NCBI GenBank assembly: GCA_017305665.1
Contig: JAFKKH010000035.1
Coordinates: forward strand, 1 to 59,231
Source: Hyphomicrobiales bacterium
GTDB taxonomy: Bacteria > Pseudomonadota > Alphaproteobacteria > Rhizobiales > Xanthobacteraceae
Length of the DNA: 59,231 nt
Direction of reading: 5' to 3'
The notes under the pieces were generated by a model that saw only the letters and a program-made list of their open reading frames with translations, had not been told where the DNA came from and did not search any database. Each line of letters opens with the position of its first letter. The stretch's first letter is position 1. Below, one piece after another: positions 6,755 to 18,332 of the stretch. Both the position numbers and the translations under genes were made by a program.

Positions 6755-7093
6755 TCAGCGCCGATTCCCATAATCGGCCGTGCGAGGCGCGCGCGGTGCC
6801 TCTGGCCCTTCCACACCATCAAGCGCCAATTCACGCAATAGACGGGCGAAGCCAATCCTGGCGTCGCGTTCAATTGCGACTTCGGGGCGCGGCTTGGGAC
6901 AGCCGAACCGATCAAGATAAGTCATCCCTTCGGCCTCGATAATCTCCCTCGCCTGTTGACTGCGATCCCGCGCTTCCGCAACAAGCGTCAGCAATCGGAT
7001 GTGATGTGGGTCAAGATCGAGGTCGTCTGTCACCGATCGCCACCACTTTGCTGTTGGTTGCTTCAGGTGCGCGGGTGGTCTTGGTGTCGTCAT
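6755..7093 (-). CDS. Phage terminase small subunit, P27 family
   Basis: PPAHLKQPTAKWWRSVTDDL, then HHIRLLTLVAEARDRSQQAR, MTYLDRFGCPKPRPEVAIER and DARIGFARLLRELALD match the P27-type small terminase pattern. These proteins bind phage DNA at packaging initiation. I chose the ATG at 7093 (MTTPRPPAHL); an ATG three codons upstream (7102) is equally possible. The partner-like fragment at 7277 lies on the opposite strand, which is not how a packaging module is arranged. This looks like a prophage relic. Confidence 0.7.
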   Translation of the reverse strand: MTTPRPPAHLKQPTAKWWRSVTDDLDLDPHHIRLLTLVAEARDRSQQAREIIEAEGMTYLDRFGCPKPRPEVAIERDARIGFARLLRELALDGVEGPEAPRAPRTADYGNRR

Positions 7094-7276
7094 TGGTTCC
7101 ATTTCTTGGTTGAACCGGGGCAGTGCTCGCGCGCGTTCTTGGAGATGGCACCGGTGGGCAGCGCGAAGGTCTGACACTTTGAATCCGCCCCGTACCCTGG
7201 CCGGCAGAGAGTGGCGGCGGGTCATTGCACTCGCCGCCTTGCTCATGATCGCGTGCGCTACCGAGCCAGCGGCTGA

Positions 7277-7976
7277 CGCTCGATCTATCGACTGAGCGAG
7301 CCGTGGGATCTGCCGCCGACTAAGGAAATCATCACCGACAGGTGGGCACTGGCCGCCGATATCGGACAGTCAAACGATCCGACCGCGATCGCCGTCATAC
7401 AGCATCGCACAGTCAATTGGATGCACTGGCGCGGCAATATCGAAAGGAAGTCCGAACACTTTGACGTCCGTCATTTGCAGCGTCTTCCGTTAGGGCTCAA
7501 CTATGTGAACCAGGTTTCGGAGGTTCACCGCCTGCTTGCGCGTCCACCGCTCAACGAGATCTGCGAATTCGTCATCGATAATACTGGTGTTGGCCGCGCG
7601 GTTGGGGATTTGTTCGACGAGTCCGGCACGCTGCCGACAAAGGTCACGATTACGGCCGGTTCCGATCAGAGCGCGGTCGGCAATCGCCGATGGAACGTCG
7701 CCAAGTCTTCTCCTGATCAGTGCGCTCGATGCGCGTCTACATACCGGCGCATTGCGGTTCGCGGCAGAACTTGCCGATGCTGGCGCGTTGGCGGAAGAAT
7801 TGAAGGACTTCAGACGAAAGGTTAGTGCAGCCGGCAGAGCAACGTGGGAGGCCAGAGTTGGAAAGCATGACGACCTCGTGCTGGCGGTTGCCTTGGGATT
7901 GTGGGCGCTCGACGGAAGGCCGAAGCCCCCGACCGCCGCGGTCGGAACATACCAAGGGCATCCGGTGACTGCGTAG
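7277..7976 (+). pseudogene. Terminase large-subunit nuclease-domain protein, frameshifted
   Basis: The first part reads LAADIGQSNDPTAIAVIQHR, then HLQRLPLGLNYVNQV and EFVIDNTGVGRAVGDLFDES. This is an RNase H-like nuclease with aspartates in A-D-I-G-Q and V-I-D-N-T-G-V-G. At about 7705-7715 the signal moves one frame (LLISALDARLHTGALRFAAE ... KHDDLVLAVALGLWAL). K-H-D-D-L-V-L-A is the third acidic motif. No ATPase domain precedes it and no good start is visible. It is a decayed packaging nuclease. Confidence 0.65.
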
Positions 7977-7988
7977 CAAACCTTTACT

Positions 7989-8456
7989 TCATTGAGGCGT
8001 AGCGGACGTGAACGCTACTACGCTTTGCCAGCGGATCTTCATCATTCCGGTTTCGGTCTCAGCAGATATCCGCTTGCTCCCATCGTGAACATAAGTGCGC
8101 GCACCCGTGATCTCGAGGACATTGTCGACTGCGTGTGATTTGTCTTTGCCGTGAATATTCAGCAATTACTGCCGCTCGTGGCGGGAAAGCGTGCGATAAT
8201 CGATTTGCCTCTGAACTGCTGCCATTGCACTCCACATACCGGGATTTGGCTGATCCCAATCGACGATGTTTTCAAACGGAAAGACGCGACCACTCCGACT
8301 CAAAGAAAGTTGCTTGTCATTGGCCACTCGCAGGAGCCGCACGCCTTCCTTGCGGGCAGATGATGATAGCCACGCCTTCGAGCAATCCAAGCGCCGCGCC
8401 AGCTCCGACTGCCCATCCTGGACTTCCCAAAAATCCGATACCGGTCGAGACTCCAC
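7989..8456 (-). pseudogene. Hypothetical protein with an in-frame stop
   Basis: The frame from 8456 shows a possible HTH-like start (SELARRLDCSKAWLSSSARK) and FENIVDWDQPNPGMWSAM, then meets TAA at 8166-8168. The same frame continues with equally protein-like sequence (HAVDNVLEITGARTYVHDGS, then KRISAETETGMMKIRWQSVV) to a stop at 7989. One nonsense mutation in a gene of about 155 codons fits best. No family is recognised. Confidence 0.4.
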
Positions 8457-8650
8457 CCATTTTCGCGGATGCTACTTCGAAGTTGCGCGATCTCGGTTAT
8501 CGAGTCCTAGAACCTTGAAGACCTCGTCACACCGTTTGCGTTCCTGAGGTACACTCAGCAATTTCGTCGCAACCGCCCCCTTTCAGATTTCATCGCACTC
8601 GTCGTTAGGACAAGCCCATCTCTGCACACGAAACGCCCAAACAGTCTCAG

Positions 8651-8806
8651 ATGATATTTTGGTGGCTTGAAGCGCAACTCCACGAACGGCGGCGGGTCAG
8701 TTTTCAACTCACGAATATCCGCAAGGTTGAGTATGCCGGACGTTTCGCATTTTTTGGAAACGACATTGAAAAGCCTACCACTACAAAACGCCGAAGAGCC
8801 GCATGA
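8651..8806 (+). CDS. Small basic hypothetical protein
   Basis: A 51-residue frame: MIFWWLEAQLHERRRVSFQL, then TNIRKVEYAGRFAFFGNDIE and KPTTTKRRRAA. The composition is protein-like with a basic C-terminal tail. It overlaps the ATG of the next frame by ATGA. No ribosome site or family is obvious, and it could be the tail of a lost larger gene. Confidence 0.3.
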   Translation: MIFWWLEAQLHERRRVSFQLTNIRKVEYAGRFAFFGNDIEKPTTTKRRRAA

Positions 8807-9039
8807 ACACGGGCAAGCCGATCATCTCCTATGCTTTGTGGCGACAAGCCCGAGGCAACGTTGGAACGCAATCACACCACAACCGTGGAGCGCAAGCGGA
8901 GCGGGAATCGCGCCCTCGACCCATATTTTTGCAGGAACAAGCCGGCCGGGCGCGGGTGAAAGTTACCCCGATCGCTACCCAACCTAAAGAACGGCACCTT
9001 GAATTCTGGCTAAGTATTGGTCGGAGCGAGAGGATTTGA
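8803..9039 (+). CDS. Questionable hypothetical protein next to tRNA-Pro
   Basis: Starts within ATGA of the previous frame (MNTGKPIISYALWRQARGNV) and runs 78 codons into the tRNA gene. The first 20 residues look coding. The rest is low in conserved character and the C-terminal 7 codons are antisense to the tRNA. It is possibly an island gene truncated at the attachment site. Confidence 0.25.
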   Translation: MNTGKPIISYALWRQARGNVGTQSHHNRGAQAERESRPRPIFLQEQAGRARVKVTPIATQPKERHLEFWLSIGRSERI

Positions 9040-9095
9040 ACCTCCGACCCCTAGTCTCCCAGACTAGTGCGCTAACCGGGCTGCGCTACGCTCCG
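9018..9095 (-). tRNA. tRNA-Pro (GGG)
   Basis: On the minus strand the acceptor stem CGGAGCG (from 9095) pairs with CGCTCCG. The anticodon arm is CTAGT-CTGGGAG-ACTAG, with GGG in the loop. The T arm is GGAGG-TTCAAAT-CCTCT, the discriminator base is A and the CCA end is encoded (9018-9020). The 3' end points at the phage/IS-rich zone to the left, the usual geometry for island integration. Confidence 0.95.
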
Positions 9096-9191
9096 TGCCG
9101 TTTGGGCCCCGTTCCATTAGCCGCGTTCACGTCGCGACGCAAGAAGCTACGACCTTGCAACGAACGCCCGGAAAAGCGGTTCCAGGCGTCC

Positions 9192-9773
9192 TCACCCACC
9201 CTTGAGAACGCTGTCGAGAAGCTGCCGGCATGCGACGAGATCAGAGAGGACGCGCTTCAGCGGCGCGAGGTCAACTGTGGGCTCGCTCATGACACCCAGA
9301 ATTGCCTCGCTGTCCGGGCCAGACCACAACACGTCATCGAGGTCCTGCCGCGGCGGCTTGCGCACGCGCGGCTCCCGCGCGCGCGGGGCCTCCTCGGCCG
9401 GCTCGGCCTCATCGTCGTCGTAGTCCAAAGCCCCGTCGTCGTCGATCGCGCCGAGCGTGGTGCGGATATCATCTTCCATCACGCCGAACGCTGCGGCGGA
9501 AGAGCCCTCCGTCAAACCCTGAACGGCCTTGACGCCGTGCTCCTTCAATATCCGCTGAACGCCGCGGATCGTATATCCCTCGCTGTAAAGCAAATGGCGG
9601 ATGCCGCGCAGCAGATCAACATCGTCCGGACGATAGTAGCGCCGGCCACCGCTGCGCTTCATCGGTTTGATCTGTGTAAACCGGGTTTCCCAGAAACGCA
9701 GGACATGTTGGGGAATATCGAGGTCGCCCGCAACCTCGCTAATCGTTCGGAACGCATCCGGCGCCTTGTCCAA
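9192..9773 (-). CDS. MerR-family transcriptional regulator
   Basis: A 193-residue protein. The N-terminal winged HTH reads [20 protein letters not shown], then [20 protein letters not shown] and [20 protein letters not shown]. The R-F-W-E-x-x-F and G-G-R-R-Y-Y elements are the MerR DNA-contact features. There is no cysteine-based metal site. The C-terminal half is acidic then basic ([20 protein letters not shown]) and probably disordered. This gene directly downstream of ihfA is a common alphaproteobacterial arrangement. The effector is unknown. Confidence 0.9.
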   Translation of the reverse strand: MDKAPDAFRTISEVAGDLDIPQHVLRFWETRFTQIKPMKRSGGRRYYRPDDVDLLRGIRHLLYSEGYTIRGVQRILKEHGVKAVQGLTEGSSAAAFGVMEDDIRTTLGAIDDDGALDYDDDEAEPAEEAPRAREPRVRKPPRQDLDDVLWSGPDSEAILGVMSEPTVDLAPLKRVLSDLVACRQLLDSVLKGG

Positions 9774-9972
9774 AGGCTCGCTCCTCTGCCAATCGGTTGC
9801 CTAATGCCGGCAAATGTCCCGATTCCGAAGTTCGCATATCATTGCAGCAATCCCAGATGCGAATCTTGGAATCGAGGAGATACTAGCAAACTTAGCAATT
9901 CTGGTGTGGCTTACGTGCAGAGGTTCGCTGAAAGGATTCACAAAGAAACGAAGCGAACGTCTGGCCCCTGCA

Positions 9973-10293
9973 CTAGTCGGGCTTGGCGGCGGCCCCGTTG
10001 CCGTTAATCCGCTGCTTCAGGATAGCCGACGGCTTGAATACCATCACGCGGCGCGGGGAAATCGGCACCTCGGTGCCGGTTTTAGGATTCCGACCGATAC
10101 GCTGGCCCTTCTTGCGCACCATGAACGAGCCGAACGACGACAACTTCACCGTCTCACCCTTTTCCAGGCAATCGGTGATCTCCTTGAGAACGAGTTCAAC
10201 GAACGCGGACGACTCCGTCCGCGACAATCCCACCTTCTGGTAGACTGCTTCGCAGAGATCGACGCGAGTGACTGTTTTTCCGGTAGTGGTCAT
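9973..10293 (-). CDS. ihfA: Integration host factor subunit alpha
   Basis: [20 protein letters not shown], then [20 protein letters not shown] and [20 protein letters not shown] are the HU/IHF fold with the DNA-intercalating R-N-P-x-T-G proline arm. The length (106 aa from the ATG at 10293) fits IhfA. It forms a heterodimer with IhfB, bends DNA, and serves recombination, replication and promoter architecture. A frame start 9 codons upstream exists but lacks conservation. It follows fabH in the same orientation. Confidence 0.95.
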   Translation of the reverse strand: MTTTGKTVTRVDLCEAVYQKVGLSRTESSAFVELVLKEITDCLEKGETVKLSSFGSFMVRKKGQRIGRNPKTGTEVPISPRRVMVFKPSAILKQRINGNGAAAKPD

Positions 10294-10424
10294 CGCCTGC
10301 CCCAAGCTCTCGGCGAACAATTCGCAACTGAAATTAAGAGTTTAACGCCCCACGGTCAACACCGCAGATCATCCTCTCGCTCGATAAGTGGCGGCGACGG
10401 CGAACGGAAATTTTGATTCAACTC

Positions 10425-11402
10425 TTACCAGCGCAGCAGCGCGGAGCCCCAGGTGAAGCCGCCGCCCATCGCCTCCAGCAGCACCAGATCGCCTCGCTTG
10501 ATGCGTCCGTCCGCCACGGCCGCCGAGAGCGCCAGCGGAATCGATGCCGCGGATGTATTTCCATGCCGATCGACGGTCAGCACAACTTTCTGCGGCGCAA
10601 TATGCAGTTTGTGTGCGGATGCATCGATGATTCGCTTGTTGGCCTGATGCGGCACGAACCAGTCGATATCATCGGCGCTGGTGCCCGTCGCATTGAAGGC
10701 ATCGACGATGACGTCGGTGATCATGCCGACGGCATGCTTGAACACCTCACGGCCCTCCATCCGGAGATGTCCCACCGTTTGCGTCGAGGACGGCCCGCCA
10801 TCGACGTACAGTTTGGATTTGTGACGGCCATCCGAGCGCAGATGCGTCGTCAGGATGCCGCGGTCCGAGGGCTTGCCGGGCTGCTCCTGAGCCTCCAGCA
10901 CGACGGCGCCGGCGCCGTCGCCGAACAGCACGCAGGTGCCGCGATCGGTCCAATCGAGAATCCGCGAAAATGTTTCGGCACCAATCACCAGCGCCCGCTT
11001 GAAAGCGCGGGTACGCAAAAAATTATCGGCCGTCGCCAGCGCGAAGACGAAGCCGGAGCAAACAGCCTGCAGATCGAACGCCGCGCCGTGATTGATGCCG
11101 AGTCCGTTCTGAACCGCAACCGCGGTCGCCGGAAACGTGTTGTCCGGCGTCGACGTCGCCAGCACGATCAGGTCGATCGATTGAGCATCGATGCCAGCAT
11201 CGGCAAGCGCGGCCTTTGCGGCGTGGATCGCGAGATCCGACGTATATTCTCCCTCCGCGGCAATATGGCGCTGGCGGATACCGGTCCGCTGGACGATCCA
11301 TTCGTCCGAGGTATCGACCTTCGTAGCCAATTCGGCATTGGTCATGACCCTTTGCGGCAGGTAGGAGCCGCAGCCGAGCACGACCGAGCGTATCGCAGTC
11401 AA
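10425..11402 (-). CDS. fabH: Beta-ketoacyl-ACP synthase III
   Basis: A 325-residue thiolase-fold enzyme that condenses acetyl-CoA with malonyl-ACP to start fatty-acid synthesis. The active-site cysteine is in D-L-Q-A-V-C-S-G-F (about residue 115), the histidine in V-P-H-Q-A-N and the asparagine in H-G-N-T-S-A-A-S. It ends with the usual [13 protein letters not shown]. The TTG start overlaps the plsX stop (TTGA), so the two are translationally coupled. Confidence 0.97.
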   Translation of the reverse strand: MTAIRSVVLGCGSYLPQRVMTNAELATKVDTSDEWIVQRTGIRQRHIAAEGEYTSDLAIHAAKAALADAGIDAQSIDLIVLATSTPDNTFPATAVAVQNGLGINHGAAFDLQAVCSGFVFALATADNFLRTRAFKRALVIGAETFSRILDWTDRGTCVLFGDGAGAVVLEAQEQPGKPSDRGILTTHLRSDGRHKSKLYVDGGPSSTQTVGHLRMEGREVFKHAVGMITDVIVDAFNATGTSADDIDWFVPHQANKRIIDASAHKLHIAPQKVVLTVDRHGNTSAASIPLALSAAVADGRIKRGDLVLLEAMGGGFTWGSALLRW

Positions 11403-12460
11403 GAGACAGCCTCCTGCGCGGCCGACACAGAACCAAAGGCGTGGCCGTCGCTGTTGAGCGTTTGATTGATCTTGGTCAGGAGATCGTAACGGACCATTTC
11501 ATAACCAACATCAACCGCATAGGCAAAGCCTTCGGCATCGGTTCCACCGTGGCTTTTGACCACAATCCCGTTAAGTCCCAGGAACACGCCGCCATTGGAC
11601 CTGTTGGGATCCAGTTTTTCTTTCAGGGCCCGGAAAGCACCGCGGGCAAAGAGATAACCGAGTTTCGAGCCCAGCGTTCGCGACATCGCCGCGCGCAAAA
11701 ATCCAGACATCTGCCGCGCCGTTCCCTCGGCCACCTTGATGGCCACGTTGCCGCTATATCCCTCAGTGACGACGACGTCGGCATCACCCATGCCAATTCC
11801 GCCGCCCTCGACGAAACCAATGAACTTGAGCTGCGGAAAATCCGCGTTGCGAAGCATTTCCGCCGCTTCGCGGATTTCCTCGCGGCCCTTCATTTCCTCG
11901 ACGCCGATATTGAGCAGACCGACGGTCGGTCGCTCGATGCCGAGCAGCACGCTGGCCATGGCGCTGCCCATCACGGCCAGTGTCACCAGATGATGCGCAT
12001 CACCGCCGATGGTGGCGCCGACGTCGAGAATTACGGAATCGCCGCGCTGGGTCGGCCACATTGCCGCTATGGCCGGACGGTCGATGCCGGGCAGCATCCG
12101 CAGGTTGAAACGCGACATCGCCATCAGCGCGCCGGTATTGCCGGCGGACACGGCGACATCGGCCTCGCTCTTTTTTACGGCGTCGATCGCCAGCCACATC
12201 GACGAGTTCTTGCGGCCACGGCGCAACGCCTGGCTCGGCTTGTCGTGCATGCTGACGGCGACGTCGGTGTGGACGACGCGGGAGACCGCCCTCATGGCCG
12301 GGTGGGCACTGAGTTGCGCCTCGATCTGGGCGCTATCGCCGTAGAGCAGAAACTCGGTGTCAGGATGACGGGTCAGGGAAATCGCGGCGCCCGGAATGAC
12401 CACTGAAGCGCCGATGTCGCCGCCCATGGCGTCAAGCGCGATTCGAACCTTTTGCGGCAT
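11399..12460 (-). CDS. plsX: Phosphate acyltransferase PlsX
   Basis: From the ATG at 12460: [20 protein letters not shown] is the diagnostic PlsX N-terminus. It is followed by [20 protein letters not shown] and later [20 protein letters not shown] and [20 protein letters not shown]. The soluble enzyme makes acyl-phosphate from acyl-ACP for phospholipid synthesis. The length of 353 residues is normal. It pairs with fabH, as in most bacteria. rpmF, often next to plsX, is not here. Confidence 0.97.
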   Translation of the reverse strand: MPQKVRIALDAMGGDIGASVVIPGAAISLTRHPDTEFLLYGDSAQIEAQLSAHPAMRAVSRVVHTDVAVSMHDKPSQALRRGRKNSSMWLAIDAVKKSEADVAVSAGNTGALMAMSRFNLRMLPGIDRPAIAAMWPTQRGDSVILDVGATIGGDAHHLVTLAVMGSAMASVLLGIERPTVGLLNIGVEEMKGREEIREAAEMLRNADFPQLKFIGFVEGGGIGMGDADVVVTEGYSGNVAIKVAEGTARQMSGFLRAAMSRTLGSKLGYLFARGAFRALKEKLDPNRSNGGVFLGLNGIVVKSHGGTDAEGFAYAVDVGYEMVRYDLLTKINQTLNSDGHAFGSVSAAQEAVS

Positions 12461-12731
12461 GAAAGTCCCGGTAGCCTTAAACTTTTGCGATATCGAAGCG
12501 CTCGACCGCAAGCGATGGAATCGTCACCTTGGTAACGAACGGCGGGGCGTAGCGCCTCATCTCCGACCCGGGCCGCGACAATAGCGCGTCCCGGTGTCGA
12601 TACAACATCTTGACCCCGCGGAAATCCGCTGCCTTACGCCTTCGGGCGAGAATCAGAGATCACAGAAAACGCTTTTATTTCAAGCAAGTTACGGGGGAAT
12701 TCTCACTAAAGTCTTACACAGTATTTCGCGC

Positions 12732-13325
12732 TCAATCCGGCTTCCGCCTCTTGCCCTTCGGGGAATCCGGGCCGTTCTTCAGTGCCTTCAGAGCAGCGAA
12801 AGGATGATCTTCCGGATCGTCCACGATCGAGGGCGGCTCGAAAACCACATCGGGTTTCCGTGGATAGGGGTCGAGCCCCAGAAGCAGTGCGTCGGTTGCA
12901 AGGCGCCCAAGATCGATCGTGCCGTTGACGATGGGCTCGGGCGGATCAGGCATTTCGTGGCCCGCCTCCTCGTCATTGTCGTCAATGGAATCCGCCAGCG
13001 CCGGGACTTGGCTCTCCGGGACGAAAAGAGCGTCGATTTCCTCGATGACCTCGTTCTCGATCGGATCGAGCGATACGACACAGACCTGCCCAACGCGTGC
13101 GGTGACTGTGCCCCGTACATGCACACTATCGTTGCGCCCAGGCGTCAGATCAAAGGACGCGTGGGCGGCTTCGACCCCGCGCAAGCCCGCGACGCTGGCC
13201 AGCGCGCTGCGCACGGCGCTATCGGCCTCGATGTCGCGATGCAGGCCCGCTTCCGGAATCTGCGCCACGATGATGGGCGCGCTCCACGGATTCGGACTGG
13301 TGTTCGGCCTGTCTTTGGCGGTCAT
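12732..13325 (-). CDS. DUF177 (YceD) family protein
   Basis: A 197-residue protein with the DUF177 core: VHVRGTVTARVGQVCVVSLD, then PIENEVIEEIDALFVPES and an acidic segment, ending LALGLDPYPRKPDVVFEPP-like (seen as LLLGLDPYPRKPDVVFE). YceD-family proteins are needed for normal 23S rRNA accumulation in plants and bacteria. It lies directly downstream of the Cbp3-like gene (10 bp apart). A 270-bp gap without a recognisable gene separates it from plsX. Confidence 0.9.
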   Translation of the reverse strand: MTAKDRPNTSPNPWSAPIIVAQIPEAGLHRDIEADSAVRSALASVAGLRGVEAAHASFDLTPGRNDSVHVRGTVTARVGQVCVVSLDPIENEVIEEIDALFVPESQVPALADSIDDNDEEAGHEMPDPPEPIVNGTIDLGRLATDALLLGLDPYPRKPDVVFEPPSIVDDPEDHPFAALKALKNGPDSPKGKRRKPD

Positions 13326-13335
13326 CCGTCTTCTT

Positions 13336-13875
13336 TCAAGTCAGGGCGAGCGGCGATGGGAAGCCTAACGCCGCTGCAGTCAGTGCCGCATTGTCGCGAC
13401 CCGCAAGAGTTGCAATGGCGTCCGCCACATAGGCGGCGAGCCGACGCGCACTGTCGATATTCTGACCGCTATAGATATTCTTGTTGAGCGCCTCTGCCAT
13501 GGACTCGGGGCCCATATCGATCGCCCGATCATAGGCTGCGGAGCGGCCGTAAAAGGCCTCTCCGAATGCCTGCATCCGCTTGGGCACCGTCAGATCCCCA
13601 ACTCCCATTTCGCGCAGGTTCGCATCCATGTCGCTGCAGAAGTGATCGAACAGAGCCTGCGACAGCCCCTCTCCCTCGATAGCCTTCAACCGTCGAAGCA
13701 CCATCCACAGATGCAGCAGAACCATGTCGAAACGGCCATTAACCGTGTCTGGCACGCCTAAAGCCTGATAAAATAAGGGTTCTCGCGCTTGCGCCACGAT
13801 CATGCCATAGATGGCTTCAATGGTGCCGCGCGACGGAGCATGGGGCTTTCTGAAGTAGCTGAACGGCCAGACCAT
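13336..13875 (-). CDS. Ubiquinol-cytochrome c chaperone (Cbp3/UQCC1-like)
   Basis: From the ATG at 13875: MVWPFSYFRKPHAP, then IEAIYGMIVAQAREPLFYQA, VNGRFDMVLLHLWMVLRRLK and FDHFCSDMDANLREMGVGDL with VPKRMQAFGEAFYGRSAAYD. This is the ubiquinol_cyt_C_chap family, which helps cytochrome b assembly of complex III. The length of 179 residues is typical of alphaproteobacterial members. It is divergent from bamE, and the 108-bp gap should hold both promoters. Confidence 0.92.
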   Translation of the reverse strand: MVWPFSYFRKPHAPSRGTIEAIYGMIVAQAREPLFYQALGVPDTVNGRFDMVLLHLWMVLRRLKAIEGEGLSQALFDHFCSDMDANLREMGVGDLTVPKRMQAFGEAFYGRSAAYDRAIDMGPESMAEALNKNIYSGQNIDSARRLAAYVADAIATLAGRDNAALTAAALGFPSPLALT

Positions 13876-13982
13876 GTGGGTTCCGCAAGGTAGCCCGCAG
13901 GGCTTGTGATTGTTGCAATCGAGGACCGTTGCCGGGTACGTCAACGGCTCGCGCGATGCAAGAGGATGAGGTCAGCCTCAAG

Positions 13983-14456
13983 ATGACAATTTCGACCCGG
14001 AAAGCAGTTCGCGGACCCACGACACCGCGTTGGCACCATCTCCGCTCGACGCTGGCGGCCGCCTTGGTGTGTGCCACCATGGCCGGCTGCACCGGCGAGC
14101 AATTCCAGAAGGGCTACATCCTGCCCCCGGGCGCCCTCGAGCAGATCCCGATCGGCGCCAGCCAGGATCAGGTGTTGATCGTGATGGGAACCCCCTCCAC
14201 GGTCGCGACACTGAACGGCGAGGTGTTCTATTACATTTCGCAGCGGGCGAACCGCCCGGTCGCGTTCATGCCGCAGCACGTCACCGATCAGCGCGTGATC
14301 GCGATCTACTTCGACAAGAACCGGCAAGTCGTGCGTCTGGCCAACTACGGCCTCAAGGACGGCAAGATTTTCGACTTCATCAGCCGCACCACGCCGACCT
14401 CCGGTCAGGAGATCAGCTACCTCGCACCGCTGTTCAAGCTGCTGAGCCCCAACTAG
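13983..14456 (+). CDS. bamE: Outer-membrane assembly lipoprotein BamE (SmpA/OmlA)
   Basis: The ATG at 13983 gives a signal peptide ending in a lipobox (ATMAGC). The mature part GYILPPGALEQIPIGASQDQ, then VLIVMGTPSTVATLNGEVFY and RQVVRLANYGLKDGKIFDFI is the SmpA/OmlA fold. BamE is a periplasm-facing lipoprotein of the beta-barrel assembly machine. An upstream in-frame start (13929) lacks a plausible leader. It is followed by a bidirectional terminator. Confidence 0.93.
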   Translation: MTISTRKAVRGPTTPRWHHLRSTLAAALVCATMAGCTGEQFQKGYILPPGALEQIPIGASQDQVLIVMGTPSTVATLNGEVFYYISQRANRPVAFMPQHVTDQRVIAIYFDKNRQVVRLANYGLKDGKIFDFISRTTPTSGQEISYLAPLFKLLSPN

Positions 14457-14494
14457 CGCTCGCTCGCGCGGCGCATACCATCCCCGAACGTGAA

Positions 14495-14526
14495 AAACCC
14501 CGCGGCTCGCACCGCGGGGTTTTCTC
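14495..14526. terminator. Bidirectional terminator between bamE and hppA
   Basis: AAAAACCCCGCGG and CCGCGGGGTTTT flank a short loop, with A and T tracts on both sides. It serves both convergent genes. Confidence 0.85.
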
Positions 14527-14544
14527 TTTGAGCGTTATCGCAAC

Positions 14545-16665
<2,121 letters not shown>

Positions 16666-17029
16666 TGAATTTGCCTCAGATCCCTGACGTTGCCCCAACA
16701 ACGCCGCGTGCCGCGAACGCGGACGGGCGCACAAAAACGAAGTCCGCCTTTGCGCAAGGCGACCCCAAATCGGCGGGACCATGCCAAAATCACACCCCCG
16801 GCGCAATGTCGCCGCAGACCTAAACCGTCGGTTTCATGAGGAAAATGCGGAAAACGCGGGGCTTTCGACAGGAATTCCAGCCCTGGTCCAGCCTTGGCGA
16901 GACGATCAAGTCTCAGCAGCCACCGCTCAAGAGCAAAACACGTTAACCGCAACCAACCCACCCGCCCTTTCCTCGCGTGGGAGGGAATCAGAGGACGCGG
17001 CGAGAAATGTCAGCCGGTGGTGAAAGACG
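16666..17029. other. Gap between hppA and the aminotransferase gene
   Basis: No protein frame with family character is visible on either strand. It should contain the hppA promoter on the minus strand. I saw no convincing terminator or structured RNA. Confidence 0.5.
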
Positions 17030-18229
17030 TCAGCCGCCTGCCGACAGCCATCGTGTGATGCGCGCGACCGCGTCATGCATTTCCGCAGCGGAACGAGCGT
17101 AGGAGAAGCGCACGAACGAGCGGCCGTGCACCGGATCGAAGTCGACGCCCGGGGTCGCGGCGACATGCGCCTGCTCCAGCATTTTCCGGGCGAACTCGTA
17201 ACTGTCGGAGGTAAACTTCGAGACGTCGGCATAGAGATAAAACGCGCCGTCCGCCGGCAGGAACTCGCTCAATCCGGCTTGAGGCAAACCCGTGATCAGA
17301 ATCTGGCGGTTCGCCTCATAACCTCGCTTCACGAGCTCCATCTCCTCCCGCCCCGCGAACGCTGCTTCAGCCGCGATCTGGGACAGGGTCGGCACCGAGA
17401 TCGACAGGTTCTGCTGCAACCGTTCGATCGGCCGCACCAGTTGCTCGGGCACCACCATCCAGCCGACCCGCCAGCCGGTCATGCAGAAGTATTTCGAGAA
17501 CGAGTTGATCACCAGCGCGTGCGGCGACAGCTCCGCGGCGGTGACCGCAGGAAACGCATAATCGAGGCCGTGATAGATTTCGTCGGAGATGAAGCGGATG
17601 CCTTCGCTTTCCGCCGCCGCCATCAGATGCGTCAGCGCCTCGCGCGACATCATCGTGCCGGTGGGATTGGCGGGGCTTCCGACCAGCACGCCCTTCAGCG
17701 GCTTTTTGCGATGAGCCGCCAGCAGCGCCTCACCGGTCAGGGCATGACGGTTTTCGCGCGAGGTCTCGATCAGCACCGGCTCGCAGCCGAGCGCCGTCAG
17801 GATATGCCGGTACGGCGGATAGCCGGGCACGGTCACCGCGACCCGGTCGCCCGGCTCGAACATGGCGAGGAACGCCAGAATGAAGGCGCCCGACGATCCC
17901 GTGGTCACGACGATCCGTTCGGGGTCGACCGCGCAGAAGCCATAAGCCTCGCGGTAGTGTTGCGCGATTCGCGCCCGCAGCGATGGAATGCCAAGCGCCG
18001 ACGTGTAGTCGATCTGGCCGCGCTCGAGCGCAGCATGGGCGGCATCCAGCGCGGTGCGTGGTGCCGGCGCCGACGGCTGCCCAACCTCCATGTGAATCAC
18101 GTGGCCGCCGGTGGCCTCGATCCGTGCCGCCGCCGCCATCACGTCCATCACCATGAAGGGCGGAACTTCGCTGCGGCCAGATGCCGCCAACAGGCCTTTG
18201 GCCCGGTCTCTCAGTGTCGCGTCGAGCAT
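17030..18229 (-). CDS. PLP-dependent class I/II aminotransferase
   Basis: A 399-residue fold-type I enzyme. HMEVGQPSAPAP is the N-terminal substrate loop, GSPANPTGT the N-x-T-G region and FISDEIYHGLDY the aspartate/tyrosine PLP contacts. NSFSKYFCMTGWRVGWMV holds the Schiff-base lysine (about residue 246), and RFSYARSAAEM holds the C-terminal carboxylate-binding arginine. Substrate is not decidable from sequence; aspartate/aromatic-type transamination is likely. It is divergent from the M48 protease gene. Confidence 0.93.
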   Translation of the reverse strand: MLDATLRDRAKGLLAASGRSEVPPFMVMDVMAAAARIEATGGHVIHMEVGQPSAPAPRTALDAAHAALERGQIDYTSALGIPSLRARIAQHYREAYGFCAVDPERIVVTTGSSGAFILAFLAMFEPGDRVAVTVPGYPPYRHILTALGCEPVLIETSRENRHALTGEALLAAHRKKPLKGVLVGSPANPTGTMMSREALTHLMAAAESEGIRFISDEIYHGLDYAFPAVTAAELSPHALVINSFSKYFCMTGWRVGWMVVPEQLVRPIERLQQNLSISVPTLSQIAAEAAFAGREEMELVKRGYEANRQILITGLPQAGLSEFLPADGAFYLYADVSKFTSDSYEFARKMLEQAHVAATPGVDFDPVHGRSFVRFSYARSAAEMHDAVARITRWLSAGG

Positions 18230-18332
18230 GGAAATCTGCTAACTCGCTTTTGCCCGCGGCACCGGCAGCAAGCCGCGTTCCCGCCGTATTCAAAGGGTTG
18301 TTAGCGCATTTAACGTATTCGAACCACGGCCA

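Noticed and set aside
10413-11465. Long plus-strand open frame opposite fabH
   Set aside because: It is antisense to a clearly conserved gene; its His/Arg-rich composition is the usual mirror of high-GC coding DNA.
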